Positions 17,904 to 24,819 of a stretch of 64,000 nt of DNA are shown here, piece by piece (position 1 is the first letter of the stretch; every line of letters starts with the position of its first letter). The stretch spans positions 124,001 to 188,000 of the forward strand of contig OZ243889.1 in the NCBI GenBank assembly GCA_965213525.1, given 5' to 3'. This DNA comes from G965213525 sp965213525 (GTDB lineage Bacteria > Actinomycetota > Acidimicrobiia > Acidimicrobiales > Poriferisodalaceae). Under the pieces are notes generated by a model, which saw only the letters and a program-made list of their open reading frames with translations, had not been told where the DNA came from and ran no database searches. A program made the position numbers and the translations under genes.

Positions 17904-19589
17904 GTGGGAACCATCGGCCGTCTCGTACTCGTCACCTCGGTCCTGGTGACCCTCTCGGCCTGCTCGGGCGACGACGAGGGGTCGACGGCTCGGACCGGCG
18001 ACGCCGACCTCCACGAGCCGTCGGCTGCGGTCGCCACCGACGAGGGCGCCCCCGGGGCTGACCCGGGCGAGGCCGGGGCGGTGGCCGTCGGTCAGCCCGG
18101 CGGCCAGCTGATGGCCGATGCCGCAGCCGCCGTCGCCGCCGTCCGGGCGAGGTGCGAGACCACCGAGCCGGTGGTCGTCACCGACCGGGAGTTGGCCCTC
18201 ACCGCCTTCGATGGACCATCCCTGGCGTGTGCCGACCTCGCCGGCATCGACCTGTCCGAGGCCGTCGTCGGCGCGTCCAGGTCACCGGGCACCGACGGCG
18301 TCCGAGGTGGCGGCGAAGGTGACGTCGGCGGGACCGACGCCGCAGGGTCTGGCCGTCTCGACCTCGACGGCGCCGACCTGTCGGGAGCTGATCTGTCGGG
18401 GGCGCACCTGTCGATCTCGGCGGTCGGCGCCTCGTTCGCAGGCGCCGACCTGTCGGGTGCCGACCTCACCGATTCCGACCTCCGGGGCGCCGACCTGCGT
18501 GACACCGACCTGACCGGGACCCGGATGACGTCGCTGCCCGGCGGGCTGACCTCGGCCGACCTGACCGGGGCCACCCTCGGTTGCAACGTGTTGGTCGCCG
18601 ACCCGGGGATCGTCCTCGAGGGAGTCGCCATCACGACGTCGTGTGGCGACACCCCCGCGGCGTGGGGGGACGTGGTGTTGAGCGGCGACCTGTCCAGCGC
18701 CCGGCTCGCCGGCTTCGACTTCGACGACGTCGTGGTCTACGCCACGTCGTTCGCCGGCGCCGATCTCCGAGACGCCGATCTGTCCGACGAGGGCGTCTGG
18801 CCCGACGGCTCGGACTTCACCGGCGCCGATCTGAGCGGCGCCGACCTGTCGCGCACCGGCTTCTTCGACGCCACCTTCGCCGGCGCCGACCTCACCGGCG
18901 CCCGGCTCGACGAGACCTACTGGCGTGACGTCGTCGCCGACGAGGCCGTGCTCGCCGACGTGGTGGCCATCGAGTGGTGGGCCGAGCGCACCAGCCTGCG
19001 CGACGCAGTGTTCACCGGCGCGGTCCTCGACGACACCATCTTCGACCGGGTCGATCTGGCGGGCGCGGACATGACGGGCAGCTCGCGCCTCGGCGTGGTG
19101 GTGCGTGACGTCGTCTGCCCGACGGGTCTGGCGACCCGGGGCAACGTCGGCTCGTGTGACCAGGGCGGCGGCTGGGGTGATGACGGCTCGGTCGCCGGGC
19201 TCTCGACGGGGACGGCGCGACCGGCGCGTCCCGGCGCGGGCGCGTCTGAGCCCCCCGACAGGGCGTCCGGATCGGGCGGTGCTGGCCTCGGACGTGGTGG
19301 AGCGGGCGGGGACGACCCCCGGGCCAGCGGGGGCACGGGTGACGATGGCGCCCCGCTCGATCTGGACCTCGACGACCCGACGGGCGGCCCCGGCGACGGG
19401 TCCACCCCCGACCCAGACGAGCCGGCCGGCTCGGATCGCAACTCGCTCGACCCCAACGGTTCCTCGCTCGACGAGGTCGATCCCGGTCTGATGGCAGAGC
19501 TGGAGGAGCTGCAAGATCTCGAGGACCTCACCGACCTCGAGGGCTTCGACGGCTTCGCCGACCCCGACGGCGGATCGATCGACGACTGA
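17904..19589 (+). CDS. Pentapeptide-repeat lipoprotein
   Basis: 561 residues. Signal sequence with lipobox LSAC (about residue 18), an acidic linker, then two blocks of pentapeptide repeats of the A(D)L(S/R)(G/D) type (about residues 150-220 and 265-390), which fold as a right-handed quadrilateral beta-helix. The repeats are interrupted by a Cys-containing loop (LGCNVLVADPG...TSCGD). The last 170 residues are a disordered Gly/Asp/Pro-rich tail. GTG 17904 has AGGAG 9 nt upstream. Most known roles of such repeats, for example gyrase protection, are cytoplasmic; this one should be outside the membrane, so its job is unknown. Confidence 0.82.
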   Translation: MGTIGRLVLVTSVLVTLSACSGDDEGSTARTGDADLHEPSAAVATDEGAPGADPGEAGAVAVGQPGGQLMADAAAAVAAVRARCETTEPVVVTDRELALTAFDGPSLACADLAGIDLSEAVVGASRSPGTDGVRGGGEGDVGGTDAAGSGRLDLDGADLSGADLSGAHLSISAVGASFAGADLSGADLTDSDLRGADLRDTDLTGTRMTSLPGGLTSADLTGATLGCNVLVADPGIVLEGVAITTSCGDTPAAWGDVVLSGDLSSARLAGFDFDDVVVYATSFAGADLRDADLSDEGVWPDGSDFTGADLSGADLSRTGFFDATFAGADLTGARLDETYWRDVVADEAVLADVVAIEWWAERTSLRDAVFTGAVLDDTIFDRVDLAGADMTGSSRLGVVVRDVVCPTGLATRGNVGSCDQGGGWGDDGSVAGLSTGTARPARPGAGASEPPDRASGSGGAGLGRGGAGGDDPRASGGTGDDGAPLDLDLDDPTGGPGDGSTPDPDEPAGSDRNSLDPNGSSLDEVDPGLMAELEELQDLEDLTDLEGFDGFADPDGGSIDD

Positions 19590-19631
19590 GCCACGCCACC
19601 GACCCTCGCCGCCGGCGACCGGAGCGCCGAC

Positions 19632-19637
19632 TACCTT
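19632..19637 (+). promoter_or_regulatory. -10 box of leaderless rnhB
   Basis: TACCTT, 8 nt before ATG 19646. Confidence 0.55.
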
Positions 19638-19645
19638 CGGCGGAG

Positions 19646-20422
19646 ATGGGCGCGTCGAGCACCGGGCCCGGGCACAGCGGCGCGAGACGGGGCTCGCGTC
19701 CGGCTGAGACCACGGTGCCGGCTCGACGGTCACCAAGGCGATCCACAGCGCGAGGTCGGGCGCCGACGTTGACCCACGAGCGCTCCTGCTGGGACGCCGG
19801 TGCCGAGGTCGTGGTCGGGCTCGACGAGGTCGGACGGGGGGCCTGGGCCGGGCCGCTCACCATCGGAGCGGCCGTCGTGGGCCGGGACCGGCGGGTCAAC
19901 GGGGTGCGGGACTCCAAGGCTCTGAGCGAGCTCGAGCGCGAGCGGCTGTTCGGCCGCATCGCCGACTGGTGCACCACGTGGGGGGTGGGTCACGCCAGCG
20001 TCGCCGAGTGCGACCGCCTGGGGATGTCAGCCGCCCAGCGCCTCGCAGCACGCCGAGCGCTGGCGGCGCTGAGCTGCCGGCCCGACGCCGTCCTGGTTGA
20101 CGGCAGCTGGGACTTCGTCGGCGAGGGCACGACCCGCACCCTCATCAGGGGGGACGCGACCTGTCTGTCGATCGCCGCGGCCTCGATCCTGGCCAAGGTC
20201 GTGCGGGACCGGATGATGCGAGCCGAGGCCGAACACCACCCGGCGTACGGCTTCGACGCCAACAAGGGCTACCCGTGCCCGGACCACCGGGCCGCCCTCG
20301 CCGGCTACGGCCCGAGCGCCATCCACCGCCGCAGCTGGGTGTTCATGGACAAGCTGCCGTACCCGGGGGTCCGGCGGCTCCCGCCGGTCGCTCTGCGCCA
20401 GCAGACGCTCTGGCCGGTGTGA
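19646..20422 (+). CDS. rnhB: Ribonuclease HII
   Basis: 258 residues. Catalytic motifs of RNase HII are intact: GLDEVGRGAWAGPL (first Asp/Glu pair), VRDSKALSELER, VLVDGSWDF (third Asp) and AAASILAKVVRDRMM. The enzyme removes RNA primers and single ribonucleotides from DNA. The N-terminal 45 residues are an extra Arg/Ser-rich stretch before the domain; a later start is possible, but the leaderless box at 19632 supports ATG 19646. Confidence 0.93.
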   Translation: MGASSTGPGHSGARRGSRPAETTVPARRSPRRSTARGRAPTLTHERSCWDAGAEVVVGLDEVGRGAWAGPLTIGAAVVGRDRRVNGVRDSKALSELERERLFGRIADWCTTWGVGHASVAECDRLGMSAAQRLAARRALAALSCRPDAVLVDGSWDFVGEGTTRTLIRGDATCLSIAAASILAKVVRDRMMRAEAEHHPAYGFDANKGYPCPDHRAALAGYGPSAIHRRSWVFMDKLPYPGVRRLPPVALRQQTLWPV

Positions 20423-20427
20423 GCGAC

Positions 20428-20799
20428 TCACGCCTCGAGGATCGCCACGTCGTACGCGCCGATCGCCTCGTCACGGGTGACCAGGACCAGCCCGTCGAGC
20501 TGGGCCTGCACGACGAGCATGCGGTCGAAGGGGTCGCGGTGCATGGGCGGCAGGTCCTGCACCGCCCGAGCGTGGCGGGCCGACACCGCCAGTTCGGTGA
20601 AGTCGGCCTCGATGGCCCCGTGCAGGTCGGCATCGACGTCGAGCTTGCCGACCAAGGCCTTGATCGCCATCTCCCACACCGACGCTGCGCTGACGAACAC
20701 GTCGTTGGACGGGTCGGCGACGGTTGCGGTCGCCGCTGCGCTCAACGGCTCGTCGGCCAGCCACCACAGCACCACGTGCGTGTCGAGCAGCAGCTTCAC
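20428..20799 (-). CDS. PIN-domain ribonuclease toxin of a type II toxin-antitoxin pair
   Basis: 123 residues of a VapC-like PIN fold (Sll0205 subgroup). Acidic active-site residues are present: D6 in LLLDTHVVLWW, E43 in SVWEMAIK, D89/D92 in MHRDPFDRM and D110 in LVTRDEAI. It should cleave RNA when freed from its antitoxin. The start overlaps the antitoxin stop by 4 nt. Stop-to-stop with rnhB only 5 nt away, so the two transcripts converge. Confidence 0.9.
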   Translation of the reverse strand: MKLLLDTHVVLWWLADEPLSAAATATVADPSNDVFVSAASVWEMAIKALVGKLDVDADLHGAIEADFTELAVSARHARAVQDLPPMHRDPFDRMLVVQAQLDGLVLVTRDEAIGAYDVAILEA

Positions 20800-21041
20800 C
20801 GCGGTGTCGGCGCCTCACCCTCGAAGGCGGCGACCATCCACGATTCGGTGTCATCGAAGTCGTCGGAGACCCGGATCGCACCCCGCAGCCGCCCGGGGCG
20901 CCGGGGCGTCGTGCGGCGTCGGTAGGGCACCAGCCGGGCCAGCGGCTTCCCGTGTTTGCCCAACACGAGCTCCTCGCCGGCGGCGGCCCGGTCGATGAGG
21001 CGCGAGAGGTGGGTCTTGGCCTCGTTCACGTTGATGACCAC
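20796..21041 (-). CDS. Phd/YefM-type antitoxin
   Basis: 81 residues. The N-terminal DNA-binding part (VINVNEAKTHLSRLIDRAAAGEELVLGKHGKPLARLVPY) is typical of Phd/YefM antitoxins; the C-terminal half (DDFDDTESWMVAAFEG) would wrap the PIN toxin. The GTG start at 21041 is set by TAGGGT 7 nt upstream. First gene of the pair, as usual for autoregulated modules. Its promoter region is a pentanucleotide repeat. Confidence 0.9.
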   Translation of the reverse strand: MVINVNEAKTHLSRLIDRAAAGEELVLGKHGKPLARLVPYRRRTTPRRPGRLRGAIRVSDDFDDTESWMVAAFEGEAPTPR

Positions 21042-21048
21042 TGCGACG

Positions 21049-21054
21049 ACCCTA
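21049..21054 (-). promoter_or_regulatory. -10 box of the leaderless toxin-antitoxin operon
   Basis: TAGGGT on the minus strand, 7 nt before GTG 21041. Its outer base coincides with the first base of the AGACC repeat, so the whole spacer and -35 region lies in repeat DNA. Confidence 0.65.
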
Positions 21055-21108
21055 GACCAGACCAGACCAGACCAGACCAGACCAGACCAGACCAGACCAG
21101 ACCAGACC
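21054..21108. repeat. AGACC pentanucleotide tandem repeat, 11 copies
   Basis: Eleven uninterrupted AGACC units (55 nt) followed by AGACT, filling most of the 79-bp gap between the antitoxin start and the end of the acyl-CoA dehydrogenase gene. No homology to a mobile element and no spacers, so not a CRISPR array. Such tracts expand and contract by slipped-strand mispairing. Confidence 0.97.
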
Positions 21109-21120
21109 AGACTCGTACGC

Positions 21121-22386
21121 TCAGCTGCGCTGGGTGCCGACCTTCAGGTCCTTGAAGGCCGTGGTCGTGTCGATGCCGGGCTCCTTGGGCAGGCCCAGCA
21201 CCCGCTCGCCGACGATGTTGCGCAGCACCTCGTCGGTGCCACCGGCGATGGCCATCCCGGGCACGCCGAGCACGTACTCGTGGAACGACCACGTGCCCCA
21301 CTCGCCCGAATCGGCCTGCAGGCGGGGCCCGAGCACCCGCCCGACGTAGCCGGCGGTGCGGCGCATGTTCTCGGTGAGGGCCAGCTTGGTGATCGACATC
21401 TCGGGGCCGGGCAGCTGACCCGAGCGGATCTTGGCCATGCCCCGCTCACCGGTCCAGGTCAGCATCTTGGTGCGGGAGTACACGTCCATCAGCTGCTGGC
21501 GGACCACCGGGTGCTCGAGCAGGCCGTAGTGGCGGGCCATCTCGCGCAGGCGGGTGAAGCTGCCAGCGCTGGACCCCGATCCTCCACCGGCGCCGATGGC
21601 CGCCCGCTCGTTCATCAGGGTCGTGAGCGCGACGCGCCAGCCGTCGTTGACCTCACCGAGGCGGTGGTCGTCGGGCACCCGGACGTCGGTGAAGTACACC
21701 TCGTTGAAGCTCGCGCCGCCGGTCATCTGGCGCAGCGGGCGGATCTCCACCCCATCGGCTCGCATGTCGACGACGAAGCCGGTGAGGCCCTTGTGCTTGG
21801 GCATGTCGGGGTCGGTGCGGGCGATGATCTCGCCGATGTCGCTGTACTGGGCGCCCGAGGTCCACACCTTCTGGCCGTTGAGGATCCACTCCTCGCCGTC
21901 GCGCTCGGCGCGCATCTGCAGGCTGGCAAGGTCAGACCCGGCGCCGGGCTCGGAGAACAGCTGGCATCCGATCACGTCGGCCCGGTACATCTGGGGCAGG
22001 TACTGCTCGGCGACGTCGTGCTGGCCGTGGGCGAGGATGGTCGGGGCCACCATGCCGAGCCCGATCTGGAACGGAGCCTGGTCGGGCACGTCGTAGCGTC
22101 GCTCGAGGTCGTTGTAGACCCGCTCGAGTCGGGTGGGCAGGCCCCGCCCGCCGAGCTCGGTCGGGCCGGTGATCCAGCCGAGGCCAGCGTCGTACTTGCG
22201 CCGCCGCCACCCCTTGGCCGCCTCGACGTCGGCGGCGACCTGCTCGGGCGTGCGCTCCTTGAACAGCGACACCTTGTCCGAGCCCTCGCCCCAGGTGAAG
22301 GATCGCTGCTCGGCTCGCAGCTCGGCGTGGTCCTCGAGGAAGGCGGTGGCCTCCTCGACGAACTCGGCCTCGGTGACGTCGCTCAT
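21121..22386 (-). CDS. Acyl-CoA dehydrogenase
   Basis: 421 residues, full length for the flavin-dependent acyl-CoA dehydrogenase family. Seen: GCQLFSEPGAGSDLASL and ILNGQKVWTSGAQYSD (FAD and substrate pocket), RQMTGGASFNEVYFTDVRVP and the C-terminal VPGMAIAGGTDEVLRNIVGERVLGLP. The catalytic Glu could not be placed with certainty. The chain-length class is unclear; it resembles the FadE-like enzymes plentiful in actinobacterial steroid and fatty-acid degradation. ATG 22386 has GGGGGAACGAAG just upstream. Confidence 0.92.
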   Translation of the reverse strand: MSDVTEAEFVEEATAFLEDHAELRAEQRSFTWGEGSDKVSLFKERTPEQVAADVEAAKGWRRRKYDAGLGWITGPTELGGRGLPTRLERVYNDLERRYDVPDQAPFQIGLGMVAPTILAHGQHDVAEQYLPQMYRADVIGCQLFSEPGAGSDLASLQMRAERDGEEWILNGQKVWTSGAQYSDIGEIIARTDPDMPKHKGLTGFVVDMRADGVEIRPLRQMTGGASFNEVYFTDVRVPDDHRLGEVNDGWRVALTTLMNERAAIGAGGGSGSSAGSFTRLREMARHYGLLEHPVVRQQLMDVYSRTKMLTWTGERGMAKIRSGQLPGPEMSITKLALTENMRRTAGYVGRVLGPRLQADSGEWGTWSFHEYVLGVPGMAIAGGTDEVLRNIVGERVLGLPKEPGIDTTTAFKDLKVGTQRS

Positions 22387-22528
22387 CTTCGTTCCCCCTG
22401 GCGCCGGCGATGACGGCGCCACGCTAGAGGGGACCCGCCCACGCCGCCTACTCGGCCTGCCCGATGCACCTGGCCGCCCCGATGCGCCGGGGCCGACCGT
22501 CGGGCGGGGCCCCGGCGCATCGCGGCGC

Positions 22529-22534
22529 TACGGT
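22529..22534 (+). promoter_or_regulatory. -10 box of the leaderless Nfu-N-like gene
   Basis: TACGGT, 7 nt before ATG 22542. Confidence 0.6.
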
Positions 22535-22541
22535 CGAGCCC

Positions 22542-23000
22542 ATGGGTGAGCCCGTCCACGTCGCCGCGCACGCCACGGCGGTGCCCGGGGTGCTGCGCTT
22601 TGAGACCGACCGACCTCTCACCGGCTCGGGCCATCGTGGGTACGCCTCCCTGCACGACGTCCGAGACACCGGCGACACCGCCGACCTGGTCGCCAGCCGG
22701 CTCTTCGAAGACGGCCTGGTCGACTACGTCCACGTCTACAGCAACGTCATCACCGTCGAGCTCGCCCGGGGCGCCTCGCCCGACGGCCTCCTCGCAGTCC
22801 TGCGTCGCCTGTTCGTGCACTACGACGCCAACGACCCCGTGGCCGCCGAGCTCGTCGACGCCGGCATCAGCGAACCAGCCGTGGCACCGCGGTCTGGAGC
22901 CACCGCCGACCCCGACGCCACCGTGGCGGTGGCCCAGCGCTCGGTCGTCCAGGATGCCCCCGAGGAGGCCCCCGTCGAGCCGGGACCTTCCGAGACCTGA
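22542..23000 (+). CDS. Nfu N-terminal-domain-like protein without a cluster-binding domain
   Basis: 152 residues. Residues 10-90 match the pattern of the Nfu/NifU N-terminal domain: a proline then LRFETDRPL, LVASRLFEDGLVDYVHVYSNVITVELARG, and a helical end. In most organisms this domain is fused to the CxxC-bearing NifU C-domain; here the C-terminus is an Ala/Glu-rich tail with no Cys. The free C-domain protein is at 2409, 20 kb away. The start follows the leaderless rule. Function as partner of that scaffold is inferred. Confidence 0.7.
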   Translation: MGEPVHVAAHATAVPGVLRFETDRPLTGSGHRGYASLHDVRDTGDTADLVASRLFEDGLVDYVHVYSNVITVELARGASPDGLLAVLRRLFVHYDANDPVAAELVDAGISEPAVAPRSGATADPDATVAVAQRSVVQDAPEEAPVEPGPSET

Positions 23001-23236
23001 GGGCGGGCCGGCGGACGAAAGATCGCGGTCAGCCACTGTTCTCATCCCGGCGACACCCCGGTCGAGCAGACGTCACCTCACGAGGCCAGGATGCTCAGCA
23101 GTTGGTGAGCCCGGGCCTCCCCCCTCGGTCCGGGCGACGCCACCCCCGCTGCGGTGGGGCGTTGTCGGCCGGGCCCTGGGGTTCCCTCCCCCTGGGCCCG
23201 GCTCACAGCACGGCTCCGGGGCAGGGCCCCGTTCGC

Positions 23237-23242
23237 TACCGT
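23237..23242 (+). promoter_or_regulatory. -10 box of the leaderless DUF480 gene
   Basis: TACCGT, 7 nt before GTG 23250. Confidence 0.6.
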
Positions 23243-23249
23243 GCCGCTC

Positions 23250-24050
23250 GTGACGCCGGCGATCGACGCCCTCGGCGGCCGGGTGCTCTGCTCGCTCGTC
23301 GAGAAGGAGCGCACGACCCCCAACGCCTACCCGCTGACCCTGGCGGCGGTGGTGACGGCCTGCAACCAGGCGACCGGGCGCGACCCGGTGATGACGACCG
23401 GTGCCGACGAGGTCGACCGCTCCCTCGGTGAGCTGCGAGCCGCCGGGTTGGTGCGGCTGCTGCACCCCCGGTCGGGTCGAGGCGTCACCAAGTACCGGCA
23501 CGTCCTGGGCGAGGCGGTCGGGCTCGACGACGGCCAGGTGGCGGTGCTCGCCGTGCTGGTCCTGCGGGGCCCTCAGACCGCGGGGGAGCTGCGGGCGCGA
23601 GCCGAGCGGTTCCGCAGCCCCCACGAGGACGGCGACATCGACGTCGACGACGTGCTCGGGCGCCTGGCCCGAGTCGAGCTGGCCGAGCGCCTGGCCCGCT
23701 CGCCCGGCCAGAGCGCAGATCGCTGGATCACCCGTTGGGGTCGAGACGACGTGAGCTCGCCCGGCCGGGCTGTCGTCGGCGACGCCGCCAGCCGGGCCGG
23801 GGACGGGCCGTCGGGGTCGGCTGGGGGCGGGGCGTTGAGGGCGGTCGGGGGCGAGGTGGTGGCATCGATCGGTGAGGGGTCCCCCGTCATCGAGGGCTCC
23901 CCGGGTGACCCTCTCGGCCAGTCGCCGACCGGCGCCCGGATGGGTCGCCTCGAAGCCCGGGTGGCCACCCTCGAAGACGAGGTGCGCCGGCTCCGTGAGA
24001 CCCTCGCCCCGCTGCTCGACGACGGGGGGGCTGATCTCCCGGCGGGTTGA
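23250..24050 (+). CDS. DUF480/YceH (UPF0502) family winged-helix protein
   Basis: 266 residues. The tandem winged-helix core is typical: VLCSLVEKERTTPNAYPLTLAAVVTACNQATGRDPVM, then LGELRAAGLVRLLHPRSGRGVTKYRH and VLRGPQTAGELRAR. A low-complexity Gly/Ser segment (about residues 170-225) separates it from a final coiled-coil helix (MGRLEARVATLEDEVRRLRETL). Biological role of the family is not established. GTG 23250 from the leaderless rule. It directly precedes the SOS-type imuA' promoter. Confidence 0.87.
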   Translation: MTPAIDALGGRVLCSLVEKERTTPNAYPLTLAAVVTACNQATGRDPVMTTGADEVDRSLGELRAAGLVRLLHPRSGRGVTKYRHVLGEAVGLDDGQVAVLAVLVLRGPQTAGELRARAERFRSPHEDGDIDVDDVLGRLARVELAERLARSPGQSADRWITRWGRDDVSSPGRAVVGDAASRAGDGPSGSAGGGALRAVGGEVVASIGEGSPVIEGSPGDPLGQSPTGARMGRLEARVATLEDEVRRLRETLAPLLDDGGADLPAG

Positions 24051-24077
24051 GCCCACGGCGCCGCCTGGTGGATGATC

Positions 24078-24089
24078 GAACACGTGTTC
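24078..24089. promoter_or_regulatory. LexA (SOS) box of the imuA'-imuB operon
   Basis: The perfect palindrome GAACACGTGTTC fits the actinobacterial LexA consensus GAAC-N4-GTTC and ends 3 bp before the -10 box of imuA'. A repressor here would block RNA polymerase. Confidence 0.85.
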
Positions 24090-24092
24090 GGT

Positions 24093-24098
24093 TACTGT
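24093..24098 (+). promoter_or_regulatory. -10 box of leaderless imuA'
   Basis: TACTGT, 7 nt before GTG 24106 and immediately downstream of the LexA box. Confidence 0.6.
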
Positions 24099-24105
24099 GG
24101 GGCGG

Positions 24106-24819
24106 GTGGCGCCGATCACCCGTGCCCTGACCCTGGCCGACAAGCGGGCCCGGGTGGCCGAGCTGCGAGCCGGGGGCGGGCTGGCCGGACTGGCCGCCGA
24201 GGTGGCGCCGGTGGTGCCGGCCACCGAACGGGTCCTGGAGGCCCCCGCTCCGCTCGACCAGATCCTGCCCGGGGGCGGGCTGCGGCGCGGCTCGGTCGTC
24301 GGGGTCGACGGCCCTGGCGCCACCAGCTTGGCGCTCACTCTGGTCGCCGGCACCACCGCCGCCGGTTCGTGGGCGGCGCTGGTGGGGGTGCCAGAGGTCG
24401 GTCTGCTGGCCGCTCACGAGCTGGGGGTCGCCCTCGCCCGCTGCCTGGTGGTCGATCTGGTGGACGAGCGGCGGTGGGCCGATGCGGTGGGGGCGGTGCT
24501 GGGTGGGGTCGATCTGGTGCTGACACGGGTGCCCCCACACGTCGAGCCGGTGGCCGCTCGCCGCATCGTCGCCGTGGCCCGTGAGCGCGACACCACCGTG
24601 GTGCGCCTCCCCGGTCCTGGCGATGGGGCCTTGGTGGTCGAGCAGCGGCTGCGCTGCGACGACCCCCGTTGGATGGGTCTCGGCGCAGGGGAGGGGCGCC
24701 TCGTGGCCCGCCGATCCCGCATCGGTCTGGTCGGTCGACGCCGGTCCGCCGAGGCGTGGCTGCCCGGTGCCGAGGGCCGGGCGACGCCGGTGACGCCGCT
24801 GCGGTCGGTGGGTCCGTGA
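24106..24819 (+). CDS. imuA': ImuA'-like RecA/SulA-fold mutasome protein
   Basis: 237 residues with a RecA-like layout: APLDQILPGGGLRRGSVVGVDGPGATSLALTLV in the Walker A position (GPGATS, degenerate; the Lys is missing), then WAALVGVPEVGLLAAHELGVAL and CLVVDLVDERRWADAV. This fits ImuA', a RecA-fold partner of ImuB that need not hydrolyse ATP. Under a LexA box and overlapping imuB by 4 nt, it is the first gene of a mutagenesis operon working with DnaE2 at 31348. GTG 24106 by leaderless spacing. Confidence 0.85.
   Translation: MAPITRALTLADKRARVAELRAGGGLAGLAAEVAPVVPATERVLEAPAPLDQILPGGGLRRGSVVGVDGPGATSLALTLVAGTTAAGSWAALVGVPEVGLLAAHELGVALARCLVVDLVDERRWADAVGAVLGGVDLVLTRVPPHVEPVAARRIVAVARERDTTVVRLPGPGDGALVVEQRLRCDDPRWMGLGAGEGRLVARRSRIGLVGRRRSAEAWLPGAEGRATPVTPLRSVGP

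Noticed and set aside
21054..21108. CRISPR-like repeat
   Set aside because: Units are 5 bp with no spacers; a simple tandem repeat.
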